64,000 bases of DNA from positions 236,860-300,859 of the forward strand of contig NZ_JABUHN010000006.1 in NCBI RefSeq assembly GCF_013328815.1. Reading direction: 5' to 3'. Positions within the stretch are counted from its first letter, which is position 1. Each line of letters begins with the position of its first letter. Of the stretch, positions 52,855 through 60,801 are shown in pieces. A program made the translations under genes and the position numbers. The notes under the pieces were generated by a model. That model did not search any database. It worked only from the letters and a program-made list of their open reading frames with translations, and was not told the origin of the DNA. This stretch comes from Tabrizicola fusiformis. GTDB taxonomy: Bacteria > Pseudomonadota > Alphaproteobacteria > Rhodobacterales > Rhodobacteraceae.

Positions 52855-53746
52855 CAAAGAGCTTGACCTTGCCGCCCTGCGCGCCTTTCGCTCGGTCCTG
52901 CGGGAAGGGTCTTTTGCTGCGGCCGCGCTGGCGCTGCGGGTGCCGAAATCCACGCTTTCCAAACGCTTGGCCGATCTTGAGGCGCAGCTTGGCGTGCGGC
53001 TGATCGAACGCACCACCCGCCATCTGCGCCCCACGCGCGAGGGGGAGGTGCTGGCCAGCCGGGCCGACCGGCTCTTGGAGGCGGCCGAGGATATCCGCCG
53101 GGTGCTGGGCGAATCGGGCGGGCAGCCCAAGGGCCATTTGCGGCTGGCCATGCCCCAGGTGCTGGGCAATCTGGTAATGGGCCGGATCGCCGCCGATTTC
53201 CGCCGCCTGCACCCCGAGGTGACGCTGGAAATCCATTTCCTCGACCGCGCGCCCGACCTGCTGGAGGAAGGGTTCGACGGCTGCGTGCGCCTTGGCCCGC
53301 TGGAGGACAGCACGCAGGTCGCGCGGCGGTTGAGCCATGGGCTCGCCCTGCTGGTGGCCCATCCCGACCTGCCCGGACTGTCGCGGCTGACGCATCCGCA
53401 AGATCTGCTGGCCATGCCGCTGATCGGGCTGGCCATGCCCTGGCCCGGGGGCTGGCCGCTGGAAAACGGCGACGAGCAACTGGACCTGCCGGTGGACCCG
53501 CCCTTGCGGCTTGGCTCGCAACTGGCGGTGCGCGATGCGGCGCTGGCAGGCGCGGGCATCGCCGCGCTGCCCACCCTCATCGCCCTGCCAGAGCTGGAAG
53601 CGGGGCGGCTGGTGCGGGTGCTGCCCGGCTGGACCACCCGCCGCAAAGAGCTTTATTTCGTCTATCCTTCGGCGCAGTCAGTGACCGCGCGGCTGCGGCT
53701 GTTCATCGAACATCTTGCCGCCGCCATGGCGCCCGACGCGCGTTGA
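52850..53746 (+). CDS. LysR-family transcriptional regulator
   Basis: A 298-aa LysR regulator. The HTH domain is LAALRAFRSVLREGSFAAAA with PKSTLSKRLADLEAQLGVRL and TRHLRPTREG. A two-lobed effector domain follows, starting PKGHLRLAMPQVLGNLVMGR. No good Shine-Dalgarno precedes ATG 52850, which lies inside a direct repeat. It is divergent from the MFS transporter, its likely target. Its stop abuts the convergent ispG stop with no base between. Confidence 0.93.
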   Translation: MDKELDLAALRAFRSVLREGSFAAAALALRVPKSTLSKRLADLEAQLGVRLIERTTRHLRPTREGEVLASRADRLLEAAEDIRRVLGESGGQPKGHLRLAMPQVLGNLVMGRIAADFRRLHPEVTLEIHFLDRAPDLLEEGFDGCVRLGPLEDSTQVARRLSHGLALLVAHPDLPGLSRLTHPQDLLAMPLIGLAMPWPGGWPLENGDEQLDLPVDPPLRLGSQLAVRDAALAGAGIAALPTLIALPELEAGRLVRVLPGWTTRRKELYFVYPSAQSVTARLRLFIEHLAAAMAPDAR

Positions 53747-54862
53747 CTATTCCGCCTCGCGCGCGGCAATCTCGGCCGCCCGCGCCTCGACCAGTTCCAC
53801 GATATGGTCCACCATCCGGTCATTGCCCAGCTTGTGGTCCTGCTTGCCCGCCAGATAGACCATGCCCGACCCCGCCCCGCCGCCGGTAAAGCCGATATCG
53901 GTCATCAGCGCCTCGCCGGGGCCGTTCACCACGCAACCGATGATCGACAGCGAAATCGGCGTCTTGATATGCTCCAGCCGCTTTTCCAGCGCCTCGACCG
54001 TCTTGATCACGTCAAAGCCCTGCCGCGCGCAGGAGGGGCAGGAGATGATCTGCACCCCGCGCGTGCGCAGGCCAAGGGATTTCAGGATTTCAAAGCCGAC
54101 CTTCACCTCTTCCACCGGATCGGCAGAAAGCGAGACGCGGATCGTGTCGCCGATGCCGAACCACAAGAGGCTGCCCAGCCCGATGGCCGATTTCACCGTG
54201 CCGGAAATCATCCCCCCCGCCTCGGTGATGCCCAGATGGATCGGCGCGTCGGTGGCGGTGGCAAGCTGCTGATAGGCGGCGGCGGCCATGAAGACATCGG
54301 ACGCTTTCACCGAAATCTTGTATTCGTGAAAATCGTTGTCCTGCAACAGCTTGATATGGTCCAGCCCGGATTCCACCATGGCATCGGGGCAAGGCTCGCC
54401 GTATTTGTCCAGCAGGTGCTTTTCCAGCGACCCGGCATTGACGCCGATGCGGATGGAACAGCCGTGATCCTTGGCGGCCTTCACCACCTCGGCCACCCGT
54501 TTGGCATCGCCGATGTTGCCGGGGTTGATCCGAAGGCAGGCGGCCCCCGCCTCGGCCGCCTCGATGGCGCGTTTGTAGTGGAAATGGATGTCCGCCACGA
54601 TGGGCACCGGGCTTTCGCGGCAAATCTCGCGCAGCGCCGCCGTGCTTTCCACATCGGGCGTGGACACCCGCACGATATCGGCCCCGGCAATGGCGGCGCG
54701 CTGCACCTGTTCCAGCGTGGCCTTCACATCGTGCGTCAGCGTGTTGGTCATGGTCTGCACCGAGATCGGCGCATCGCCCCCGACCAGCACCTTGCCCACC
54801 CGGATCTGGCGGCTGACCCGCCGTTCGATATTGCGCCAGGGGCGGATCGGATTGTGGGTCAT
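53747..54862 (-). CDS. ispG: 4-hydroxy-3-methylbut-2-enyl diphosphate synthase (flavodoxin/ferredoxin)
   Basis: A 371-aa 4Fe-4S enzyme of the MEP isoprenoid pathway, converting ME-cPP to HMBPP. It begins [51 protein letters not shown] and RINPGNIGD mark the TIM barrel. The cluster Cys residues are in [13 protein letters not shown] and [17 protein letters not shown] lies seven bases before the start. Confidence 0.96.
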   Translation of the reverse strand: MTHNPIRPWRNIERRVSRQIRVGKVLVGGDAPISVQTMTNTLTHDVKATLEQVQRAAIAGADIVRVSTPDVESTAALREICRESPVPIVADIHFHYKRAIEAAEAGAACLRINPGNIGDAKRVAEVVKAAKDHGCSIRIGVNAGSLEKHLLDKYGEPCPDAMVESGLDHIKLLQDNDFHEYKISVKASDVFMAAAAYQQLATATDAPIHLGITEAGGMISGTVKSAIGLGSLLWFGIGDTIRVSLSADPVEEVKVGFEILKSLGLRTRGVQIISCPSCARQGFDVIKTVEALEKRLEHIKTPISLSIIGCVVNGPGEALMTDIGFTGGGAGSGMVYLAGKQDHKLGNDRMVDHIVELVEARAAEIAAREAE

Positions 54863-54901
54863 GGCGGGCTCCTGCACGGGTCAGCGCCTAGATAGACGTG
54901 C

Positions 54902-54933
54902 AAAAGCCCCGGGGCAATGCCGCCGGGGCCTTT
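54902..54933 (-). terminator. Terminator of rodZ-like gene
   Basis: GCCCCGG (54906-54912) and CCGGGGC (54923-54929) form the stem; on the minus strand it ends in TTTTG, 17-48 bases past the rodZ-like stop and upstream of ispG. Confidence 0.7.
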
Positions 54934-54949
54934 CGTGATCTGGCAAGGC

Positions 54950-56149
54950 TTACTCGGTGACCGGGGTCGGCAGAACTGAACCGGCATCGGCCACGAATTG
55001 CGCCAGCGCGGTATCCTTGCCCGGATCGGCCGGTTGATACGAGGCCATCAGCGCCTCGGCGCCAAGGTTCACATTCTTCACCACATTGGCGCCGGGCGCC
55101 GCCGGGCCGATGGTCTGGCCGTTGACCACGAAATAGACCGATCCCGAATTGCCCGAGCGCAGCGAAGCGGCCTCTTCCAGCGGCGGCACGGCATAGCGTT
55201 CGCCCGCATCCAGAATCTTCTCGAACAGCACCGTGCCATCGGCGGCCTTGACCTGCACCCAAGCCGGACGCACCGCCAAAACCTCAACCCCCGGGGTCAC
55301 ATTGGCGACCACCTGAACCGTTTCCTCGCCCATGGCCGAGGCGACCGCCCCTTCCACCGCCGAGGCCATTGCGCCGTTCTGGCGCGGGTCAATCGCCGCA
55401 ATCGGGCCGTCGCGGGCGGTCAGCACCGGCACATCCAGCGCCTGCGGCTGATAAAGCCGGTCCAGCGGATCGGGCGTGGTCCCGCCTGCCGCCACCTGCT
55501 CGCCCACTTCGGGGGCCGAACGGACCAGCGGCGCATCGGCCTTGACGTTGCCCAAGGGGTCAATCTCGGCCACCACGGCGGGGGCCTGATCAATCGGCGC
55601 CAGTTGCACGCGCTGCACCTCTTGCAGCACCGACCAGCCACCGTAACCGATGGCCCCGATCAGCGCGACCAGCACGGCGAGCGAGCCGACCGCCCCGGGT
55701 TCCACCCGCGACAGAAAGCTTTCGCCCAAGGGCGTGAAGGAAACCGAAGGGCTGGCAATCGGGTCGCGGCTGTCGCTGTCCACCTTGCGGGCGCGTTTGG
55801 CGGCCATGCTGACCGAAGAGGCGGCGGCAGACATGCCATGTGCCACCTCGAAATTCGCCTCGCGGCAGAACTTGGCAAAGGCCCAATCCGGGTCCATCCC
55901 CAGATAGCGCGAATAGCTGCGGACATAGCCGGAAATGAAACCGGGGGTTTCAAAGGCCGCGACATCGGCATTTTCGATGGCGGCGATATAGGTCGCCTTG
56001 ATCTTCAGCTCGCGCTGGACATCGAGCAGGGATTTGCCGAGCGTCGCCCGCTCGCCCCGCATCAGATCACCGAGGCGCAACTCGAAGTCGTCAAAGCCCT
56101 TTGGCTTATCGACCTCTGGCGCGGGAGCCCTGAACCTCCGCCCGATCAT
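54950..56149 (-). CDS. RodZ-like helix-turn-helix membrane protein
   Basis: A 399-aa protein with RodZ layout. A cytoplasmic N-terminal Xre-type HTH (DLMRGERATLGKSLLDVQRE, IKATYIAAIENADVAAFET, YVRSYSRYLGMDPD), one membrane helix near residues 163-185 and a C-terminal beta domain (RPAWVQVKAADGTVLFEKIL; AASLRSGNSGSVYFVVNG) of the DUF4115 type. RodZ links the MreB cytoskeleton to cell-wall synthesis and shape. Start at 56149 has AGG nearby; an ATG at 56224 is an alternative. Located between hemA and ispG; RodZ-IspG adjacency is common in proteobacteria and supports the call. Confidence 0.85.
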   Translation of the reverse strand: MIGRRFRAPAPEVDKPKGFDDFELRLGDLMRGERATLGKSLLDVQRELKIKATYIAAIENADVAAFETPGFISGYVRSYSRYLGMDPDWAFAKFCREANFEVAHGMSAAASSVSMAAKRARKVDSDSRDPIASPSVSFTPLGESFLSRVEPGAVGSLAVLVALIGAIGYGGWSVLQEVQRVQLAPIDQAPAVVAEIDPLGNVKADAPLVRSAPEVGEQVAAGGTTPDPLDRLYQPQALDVPVLTARDGPIAAIDPRQNGAMASAVEGAVASAMGEETVQVVANVTPGVEVLAVRPAWVQVKAADGTVLFEKILDAGERYAVPPLEEAASLRSGNSGSVYFVVNGQTIGPAAPGANVVKNVNLGAEALMASYQPADPGKDTALAQFVADAGSVLPTPVTE

Positions 56150-56267
56150 GCAACCTGTCCCCGTGTCCCGTATTTTCTTGCCAAGAGCCGCGCCCCTGCG
56201 ACTCTCCTGCTTCGTATTGAGCATTCCGTAACACAGGGCAAGCGATTCTGCATGTGCAGAACCGACC

Positions 56268-57491
56268 TCAGGCCGAAGCCTCGGCGCGATTCAGCGCACA
56301 GTGCTTCCACAGGCTGTCCATCGCCTTCACCAGCCGGTCGATCTGACCCGCGTCATGCACCGGCGAGGGGGTAAAGCGCAGCCGTTCCGTGCCACGCGGC
56401 ACGGTCGGAAAATTGATCGGCTGCACATAGATACCGTGATCTTCCAGCAGCATGTCCGACAGCATCTTGCAATGGATGGGGTTGCCGACATGCACAGGCA
56501 CAATATGCGACCCGTGGTCGATGATCGGCAGGCCCAAACCCCGCAGCCGCATCTTCAGGATACGGGCGTTGAGTTGCTGGGCGTCGCGCAGGTGCTGGGC
56601 GGTCTTCAGCACCCGCACCGATGTGGCCGCACCGGCCGCCACGACCGGCGGCAAAGAGGTGGTGAAGATGAAGCCCGGGGCATAGCTGCGCACCGCATCC
56701 ACCATCTTCGCAGATGCAGCAATATAGCCGCCGAACACGCCATATGCCTTGCCCAGCGTGGCGTTGATGATGTCCACGCGGGCCATCTGGCCATCGCGTT
56801 CCGCGACCCCTGCCCCGCGCGGCCCATACATGCCGACGGCGTGAACCTCGTCCAGATAGGTCAGCGCGTTGAACTCTTCGGCCAGATCGCAAATCTCGCG
56901 GATCGGGCCGAAATCGCCGTCCATCGAATAGATCGATTCAAAGGCAATCAGCTTGGGCGCCTTGGGATCATCCGCTTCCAGCAGGGTGCGCAGATGGGCC
57001 ACGTCATTGTGCCGGAAAATCCGCTTCTCGCCGCCGCCACGCCGCACGCCCTCGATCATCGAGGCATGGTTCAGCGCGTCGGAATAGATGATCAGGCCGG
57101 GAAACAGCGTGCGCAGCGTGGAAAGCGTAGCGTCATTGGCGATATAGGCCGAGGAAAACACCAGTGCTGCATCCTTGCCATGCAGGTCGGCCAGTTCGGC
57201 CTCAAGCCGCTTGTGGTAAACCGTGGTGCCGGAAATGTTGCGCGTGCCGCCCGAACCGGCGCCGGTGGCATCCAGCGCCTCGTGCATCGCGGCCAGAACC
57301 TGCGGATTCTGCCCCATGCCAAGGTAATCGTTGCCGCACCAGACGGTGATCTCGCGCTCGGTCCCGTCGGGGCGGCGCCAGATGGCTTGCGGGAAATGGC
57401 CCTTGCGCCGCTCGATGTCGATGAAGGTGCGGTAGCGGCCTTCGTCATGCAGGCGGTTCAGGGCGGTATCCAGCCCGGCTTCGTAATTCAT
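56268..57491 (-). CDS. hemA: 5-aminolevulinate synthase
   Basis: A 407-aa PLP enzyme that condenses glycine and succinyl-CoA to 5-aminolevulinate, the first step of tetrapyrrole synthesis in alphaproteobacteria. The N-terminus matches Rhodobacter HemA closely ([20 protein letters not shown]). [47 protein letters not shown] and the PLP-Lys in [14 protein letters not shown] are all present. AGGAG lies seven bases before ATG 57491. An FNR-type palindrome at 57547 suggests oxygen control. Confidence 0.97.
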   Translation of the reverse strand: MNYEAGLDTALNRLHDEGRYRTFIDIERRKGHFPQAIWRRPDGTEREITVWCGNDYLGMGQNPQVLAAMHEALDATGAGSGGTRNISGTTVYHKRLEAELADLHGKDAALVFSSAYIANDATLSTLRTLFPGLIIYSDALNHASMIEGVRRGGGEKRIFRHNDVAHLRTLLEADDPKAPKLIAFESIYSMDGDFGPIREICDLAEEFNALTYLDEVHAVGMYGPRGAGVAERDGQMARVDIINATLGKAYGVFGGYIAASAKMVDAVRSYAPGFIFTTSLPPVVAAGAATSVRVLKTAQHLRDAQQLNARILKMRLRGLGLPIIDHGSHIVPVHVGNPIHCKMLSDMLLEDHGIYVQPINFPTVPRGTERLRFTPSPVHDAGQIDRLVKAMDSLWKHCALNRAEASA

Positions 57492-57546
57492 CGCGTTTCT
57501 CCTGGCGTTCGCCCGGGCCTTGTGGCCCGGATGAGCTTGGACTGCA

Positions 57547-57560
57547 TTGACTTGGGTCAA
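57547..57560. promoter_or_regulatory. FNR/FnrL-type box upstream of hemA
   Basis: TTGACTTGGGTCAA is a palindrome with arms TTGAC and GTCAA and a 4-bp spacer, close to the FNR consensus TTGAT-N4-ATCAA. It is centred about 62 bp before the hemA ATG. hemA of R. sphaeroides is a known FnrL target. Confidence 0.72.
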
Positions 57561-57604
57561 GCGGGGGGTGCCTGTAAAGTGGGCAAATCGCCGCCCCCGG
57601 CAAG

Positions 57605-58012
57605 TTACCTGGCCGGGCCAACCTCAAGCACGACGACGCAGGGCGCCTTGGACTTGGGCTTGCGGGCGGCATCGCAGGCGGCCGCCGCCTCTGCCGCCGC
57701 CGTTGCGGCATCGGGGAAATCGGCCAGCGCCATGGCCGAAGCCACCGGCTGCCCGTCGCGGATGAAGCCTTCGTCGGGCGACATCGCCAGCGCGGCATAG
57801 CTGCCCGGCTTGCCCGGAACGAAGACCGCCAGCGCATCCTTGTTGGTCATCACCAGCCGCAGCGTCGCCAGTTCCTCTTCCGTCAGGAAAGGATGGACAT
57901 GCAGCGTCACGCCGGACTTGCCGAGTTTCGCCGTCTCGACCGGCACGTCCTGCGCCAGCACCGGCAGCGCGGCAAGACCCAGACCAGCAGCAAGGCAAAG
58001 GGTTCTCAACAT
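57605..58012 (-). CDS. Small secreted protein of unknown function
   Basis: A 135-aa protein with signal peptide [20 protein letters not shown]. The mature part shows [20 protein letters not shown], an alpha/beta pattern, then an Ala-rich helix and a conserved-looking end ([12 protein letters not shown]). Two Cys may pair. No family recognised. Transcribed toward hemA but with the hemA promoter region in the opposite direction, so it is a separate unit, 94 bp beyond the hemA FNR box. Confidence 0.65.
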   Translation of the reverse strand: MLRTLCLAAGLGLAALPVLAQDVPVETAKLGKSGVTLHVHPFLTEEELATLRLVMTNKDALAVFVPGKPGSYAALAMSPDEGFIRDGQPVASAMALADFPDAATAAAEAAAACDAARKPKSKAPCVVVLEVGPAR

Positions 58013-58117
58013 GGCAATCTCCTTTTCACGCGATGCGCATAGCGCAAGCGACCGGCTCTGGACAGTCCCCTTGCGCCTGATAGGCTTGCCCCCGCCGTTC
58101 ACGTTAGGATGAAGAAG

Positions 58118-59503
58118 ATGAGCCTTGATGCCGTGCTGGCCCGGATTGACGAAACCCTGCCGCAGGCGCTGGACCGTCTGCTGGAGCTTTTGCGAATCCC
58201 CTCGATCTCGACCGATCCGGCCTATGCCGCCGATTGCGCCCGCGCCGCCGACTGGCTGGTGCGCGACCTTCAGGATCTGGGGTTCGAGGCCGCCAGCCGC
58301 CCCACCCCCGGCCATCCGATGGTGGTGGGCCATGGCAGCGGCAACGGCGCGGGCGGTGCGGGGCGGCACCTGCTGTTCTATGGCCATTATGACGTGCAGC
58401 CGGTGGACCCGCTGACCCTCTGGGACCGCGATCCCTTTGACCCGCAGGTGCAGGACACTGCCCGCGGCAAGGTGATCCGCGGCCGCGGCTCTGCCGACGA
58501 CAAGGGCCAGTTGATGACCTTCCTTGAGGCGTGCCGCGCGTGGAAGGCCGTCCATGGCAGCCTGCCCGGCAAGCTGACGATCTTTCTGGAAGGCGAAGAG
58601 GAAAGCGGCTCACCCAGCCTGATCCCCTTCATGCGCGAGAATGCCGCCGAACTGCACGCCGATATCGCGCTGATCTGCGACACCGGCCTGTTCGACGACC
58701 AGACCCCCGCGATCACCACCATGCTGCGCGGCCTGCTGGGCGAGGAATTGACGATCCACGCCGCCGACAAAGACCTGCATTCCGGCAGCTATGGCGGGGC
58801 GGCAATCAACCCGATCCGGGTGCTGTCCAAAATTCTGGCGGGCCTGCATGACGGCAGCGGGCGCATTCAGGTGCCGGGCTTTTACGACGGCGTGGGCGAA
58901 TTGCCCGACGCCATCCGCGCGCAATGGCAATCGCTGTCCTTTGACCATGCGAAATTCCTCGGCGATGTCGGCCTGTCGGTGCCTGCGGGCGAACAGGACC
59001 GCACGCCGCTGGAAATGCTCTGGTCACGGCCCACGGCCGAGGTGAACGGCATCTGGGGCGGCTATACCGGCGACGGCTTCAAGACCGTGCTGCCCGCCGA
59101 GGCCCATGCCAAGATTTCGTTCCGGCTGGTGGGCGCGCAAGACCCCGAGGCGATCCGCGTGAACTTCCGCAAATGGGTCGAGGATCAGCTTCCCGCCGAT
59201 GTCACGGTGACGTGGAAAGGCCACGGGACCTCGCCCGCAGGCGTCATGGCGATCGAAGACCCGGCATTCGAGGCGGCCCGGCTGGCCTTGGGCGAGGAAT
59301 GGGGCGTGCCTGCGGCCTATATCGGCTGCGGCGGCTCGATCCCGATTGCGGGCTATTTCAAGACCGAACTGGGCATGGATGCCATGCTGATCGGCTTTGG
59401 CCGCGACGATGACCAGATCCATTCGCCGAACGAGAAATACGACCTTGAGTGCTTCCACAAGGGCATCCGCTCTTGGGCACGGGTTCTGGCGCGGCTGGCC
59501 TGA
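58118..59503 (+). CDS. M20-family metallopeptidase (dipeptidase-like)
   Basis: A 461-aa M20/M25 zinc peptidase. The metal site is seen in LLFYGHYDVQPVDP, RGRGSADDKGQLMT, FLEGEEESGSPSL and the C-terminal QIHSPNEKYDLE. The dimerisation domain is at about residues 195-350. TTAGGA is eight bases from ATG 58118; ATG 58109 is an alternative. Its TGA overlaps the ATG of the acetyltransferase gene, so both are made together. Substrate class: dipeptides or N-acyl/N-carbamoyl amino acids. Confidence 0.9.
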   Translation: MSLDAVLARIDETLPQALDRLLELLRIPSISTDPAYAADCARAADWLVRDLQDLGFEAASRPTPGHPMVVGHGSGNGAGGAGRHLLFYGHYDVQPVDPLTLWDRDPFDPQVQDTARGKVIRGRGSADDKGQLMTFLEACRAWKAVHGSLPGKLTIFLEGEEESGSPSLIPFMRENAAELHADIALICDTGLFDDQTPAITTMLRGLLGEELTIHAADKDLHSGSYGGAAINPIRVLSKILAGLHDGSGRIQVPGFYDGVGELPDAIRAQWQSLSFDHAKFLGDVGLSVPAGEQDRTPLEMLWSRPTAEVNGIWGGYTGDGFKTVLPAEAHAKISFRLVGAQDPEAIRVNFRKWVEDQLPADVTVTWKGHGTSPAGVMAIEDPAFEAARLALGEEWGVPAAYIGCGGSIPIAGYFKTELGMDAMLIGFGRDDDQIHSPNEKYDLECFHKGIRSWARVLARLA

Positions 59504-59946
59504 TGGCGATCCGCGACGCAACCCCCGCAGATGAGGCCGTCTGGCGGCAGCTTTGGACCGGCTACCTCGCCTTTTACGAGGTGGCCCTGCCGGATGAGGT
59601 CACCGCCGCCACCTGGGCCCGGCTGATGGACCCGGCAAGCCCCGTCAAGGTCCGGCTGGCCGAGGAGGACGGGCAGGTCATGGGCTTTGCCATCCACCTG
59701 CACCACCCCTCCACCTGGGTTCTGGGCGAAGACGCCTATCTGGAAGACCTTTTCGTCTCCCCCGCGGGGCGGGGCCGCGGTCTGGGCCGGGCGCTGATCG
59801 AAGATCTCTATGCGCTGGCGCGGGCCAAGGGCTGGCACCGGGTCTATTGGCTGACCGATCAGGACAATGCCACGGCGCGCCGGCTGTATGACAGCCTTGC
59901 GCCCAGCGACAACCATATCCGCTATCGCCGCAGCATGGCGGAATGA
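59503..59946 (+). CDS. GNAT-family N-acetyltransferase
   Basis: A 147-aa GNAT protein starting MAIRDATPADEAVWRQLW. Strand beta-4 and the acetyl-CoA pyrophosphate loop are in YLEDLFVSPAGRGRGLGRAL; the C-terminal part HRVYWLTDQDNATARRLYDS is typical. The acceptor is unknown; coupling to an M20 peptidase points to peptides or amino acids. A strong terminator follows directly. Confidence 0.92.
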   Translation: MAIRDATPADEAVWRQLWTGYLAFYEVALPDEVTAATWARLMDPASPVKVRLAEEDGQVMGFAIHLHHPSTWVLGEDAYLEDLFVSPAGRGRGLGRALIEDLYALARAKGWHRVYWLTDQDNATARRLYDSLAPSDNHIRYRRSMAE

Positions 59947-59972
59947 AAACGGGGGCCATACGGCCCCCGTTT
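59947..59972. terminator. Terminator after the GNAT gene
   Basis: AAACGGGGGCC and GGCCCCCGTTT pair over ATAC, immediately at the stop codon, and also serve the convergent DUF1344 gene. Confidence 0.88.
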
Positions 59973-59991
59973 GTCTTGTTGCACGAGCGGC

Positions 59992-60252
59992 TCACCCGGC
60001 GGCGGTCATGGTGCTGGCCTCATGCAGCTTGCCGTTCATCGCCCAGGTCAGGTTGACCTTTTCACCGACCTTGAACGCATCGAGGTTGAAGGTCTTGGGC
60101 AGCACATAGACCGTGCCGTCCTGCAGCGTCACCTCATGCGTGGCGGCGTCCAGCGCCTTGATGGTGCCGGTCGCGGTATAACCGGCCGCCATCGCGGCAG
60201 AGCCAAGGCCGATGGCGGCCACAAACAGAACGGGAAGGAAATGGGAACGCAT
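59992..60252 (-). CDS. DUF1344-family small secreted protein
   Basis: An 86-aa protein with signal peptide (HFLPVLFVAAIGLGSAAMA) and the DUF1344 pattern: GTIKALDAATHEVTLQDGTV, YVLPKTFNLDAFKVGEKVN and LTW near the C-terminus. A small beta-barrel of unknown role found mainly in Alphaproteobacteria. Convergent with the GNAT gene. The 276 bp upstream of its start hold no gene but contain two hairpins. Confidence 0.85.
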   Translation of the reverse strand: MRSHFLPVLFVAAIGLGSAAMAAGYTATGTIKALDAATHEVTLQDGTVYVLPKTFNLDAFKVGEKVNLTWAMNGKLHEASTMTAAG

Positions 60253-60397
60253 CTTGCGTCACTCCGGTTTGGGGGCCCTTGGGCATCCCCGATGGCGCGG
60301 TTCGCCGGCTCTGTCGCGTCGGCGGGGGATGTCCCGCCCGGCAGCGTCTGACCGCGCTGAGAAGGTGATACACCCGCCGCCACGCGCCGCATAGCCG

Positions 60398-60427
60398 GGC
60401 TCACCGCGGTTTGAGCGGCGGTGAGCC
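60398..60427. other. Strong stem-loop in the 60253-60528 intergenic gap
   Basis: GGCTCACCGC and GCGGTGAGCC are perfect 10-bp arms around a 10-nt loop. Nothing else gene-like is seen in this gap. Confidence 0.5.
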
Positions 60428-60474
60428 GGCGTGCTTCACCCCGGCGCGAGGCGGCGGCCATGAACGCCCAAAGG

Positions 60475-60498
60475 CCCGGAAAGGCTGGATTTTCCGGG
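60475..60498 (-). terminator. Possible terminator of tRNA-Asp copy 1
   Basis: CCCGGAAA and TTTCCGGG pair around an 8-nt loop, 31-54 bases past the 3' end of the tRNA on the minus strand, followed there by CCTTT. Confidence 0.45.
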
Positions 60499-60528
60499 TG
60501 GGCACAAGATTTTCCAAAAGGGGGAAAG

Positions 60529-60605
60529 TGGCGCGGTGGACGGGGCTCGAACCCGCGACCCCCGGCGTGACAGGCCGGTACTCTAACCAACTGAGCTACC
60601 ACCGC
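60529..60605 (-). tRNA. tRNA-Asp (anticodon GUC), copy 1
   Basis: A 77-nt cloverleaf on the minus strand. The acceptor stem GCGGTGG/CCACCGC, D-arm AGCTCAGTTGGTTAGAG, anticodon loop CCTGTCACG with GTC, and T-arm GGTTCGAGCC are all clear. Discriminator G is followed by an encoded CCA. It is identical to the copy at 62584. Confidence 0.97.
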
Positions 60606-60677
60606 GCGATGGCGGCTGGGTAGAGGATCACGCCCGGGGCGTCAAGCGGAAAGCGGCAGTTTTCCCCGCTTTCGCCC

Positions 60678-60732
60678 CGTCATTTCCGCGTCAAGTCTGC
60701 GTCATGTTTGCGTATATTTCCCGTATATACAC
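60678..60732. repeat. Five 11-bp CGT-led units in exact tandem
   Basis: CGTCATTTCCG (60678), CGTCAAGTCTG (60689), CGTCATGTTTG (60700), CGTATATTTCC (60711) and CGTATATACAC (60722) follow one another without gaps. The units are one helical turn long, AT-richer than the surroundings, and lie 70-124 bp before the LRR gene. Confidence 0.8.
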
Positions 60733-60777
60733 CCGCAGCTTGCTTGACGGCTGGCCCGGCGCCCGCCCAAGCTGCGG
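60733..60777 (+). promoter_or_regulatory. Perfect 10-bp inverted repeat in the LRR gene leader
   Basis: CCGCAGCTTG at 60733-60742 and CAAGCTGCGG at 60768-60777 with a 25-bp GC-rich interval. It would form a stable RNA hairpin 24 nt upstream of the LRR start, or be a protein-binding site. Confidence 0.65.
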
Positions 60778-60801
60778 CAAGGACGGGTATCGGGGCAAAG
60801 C

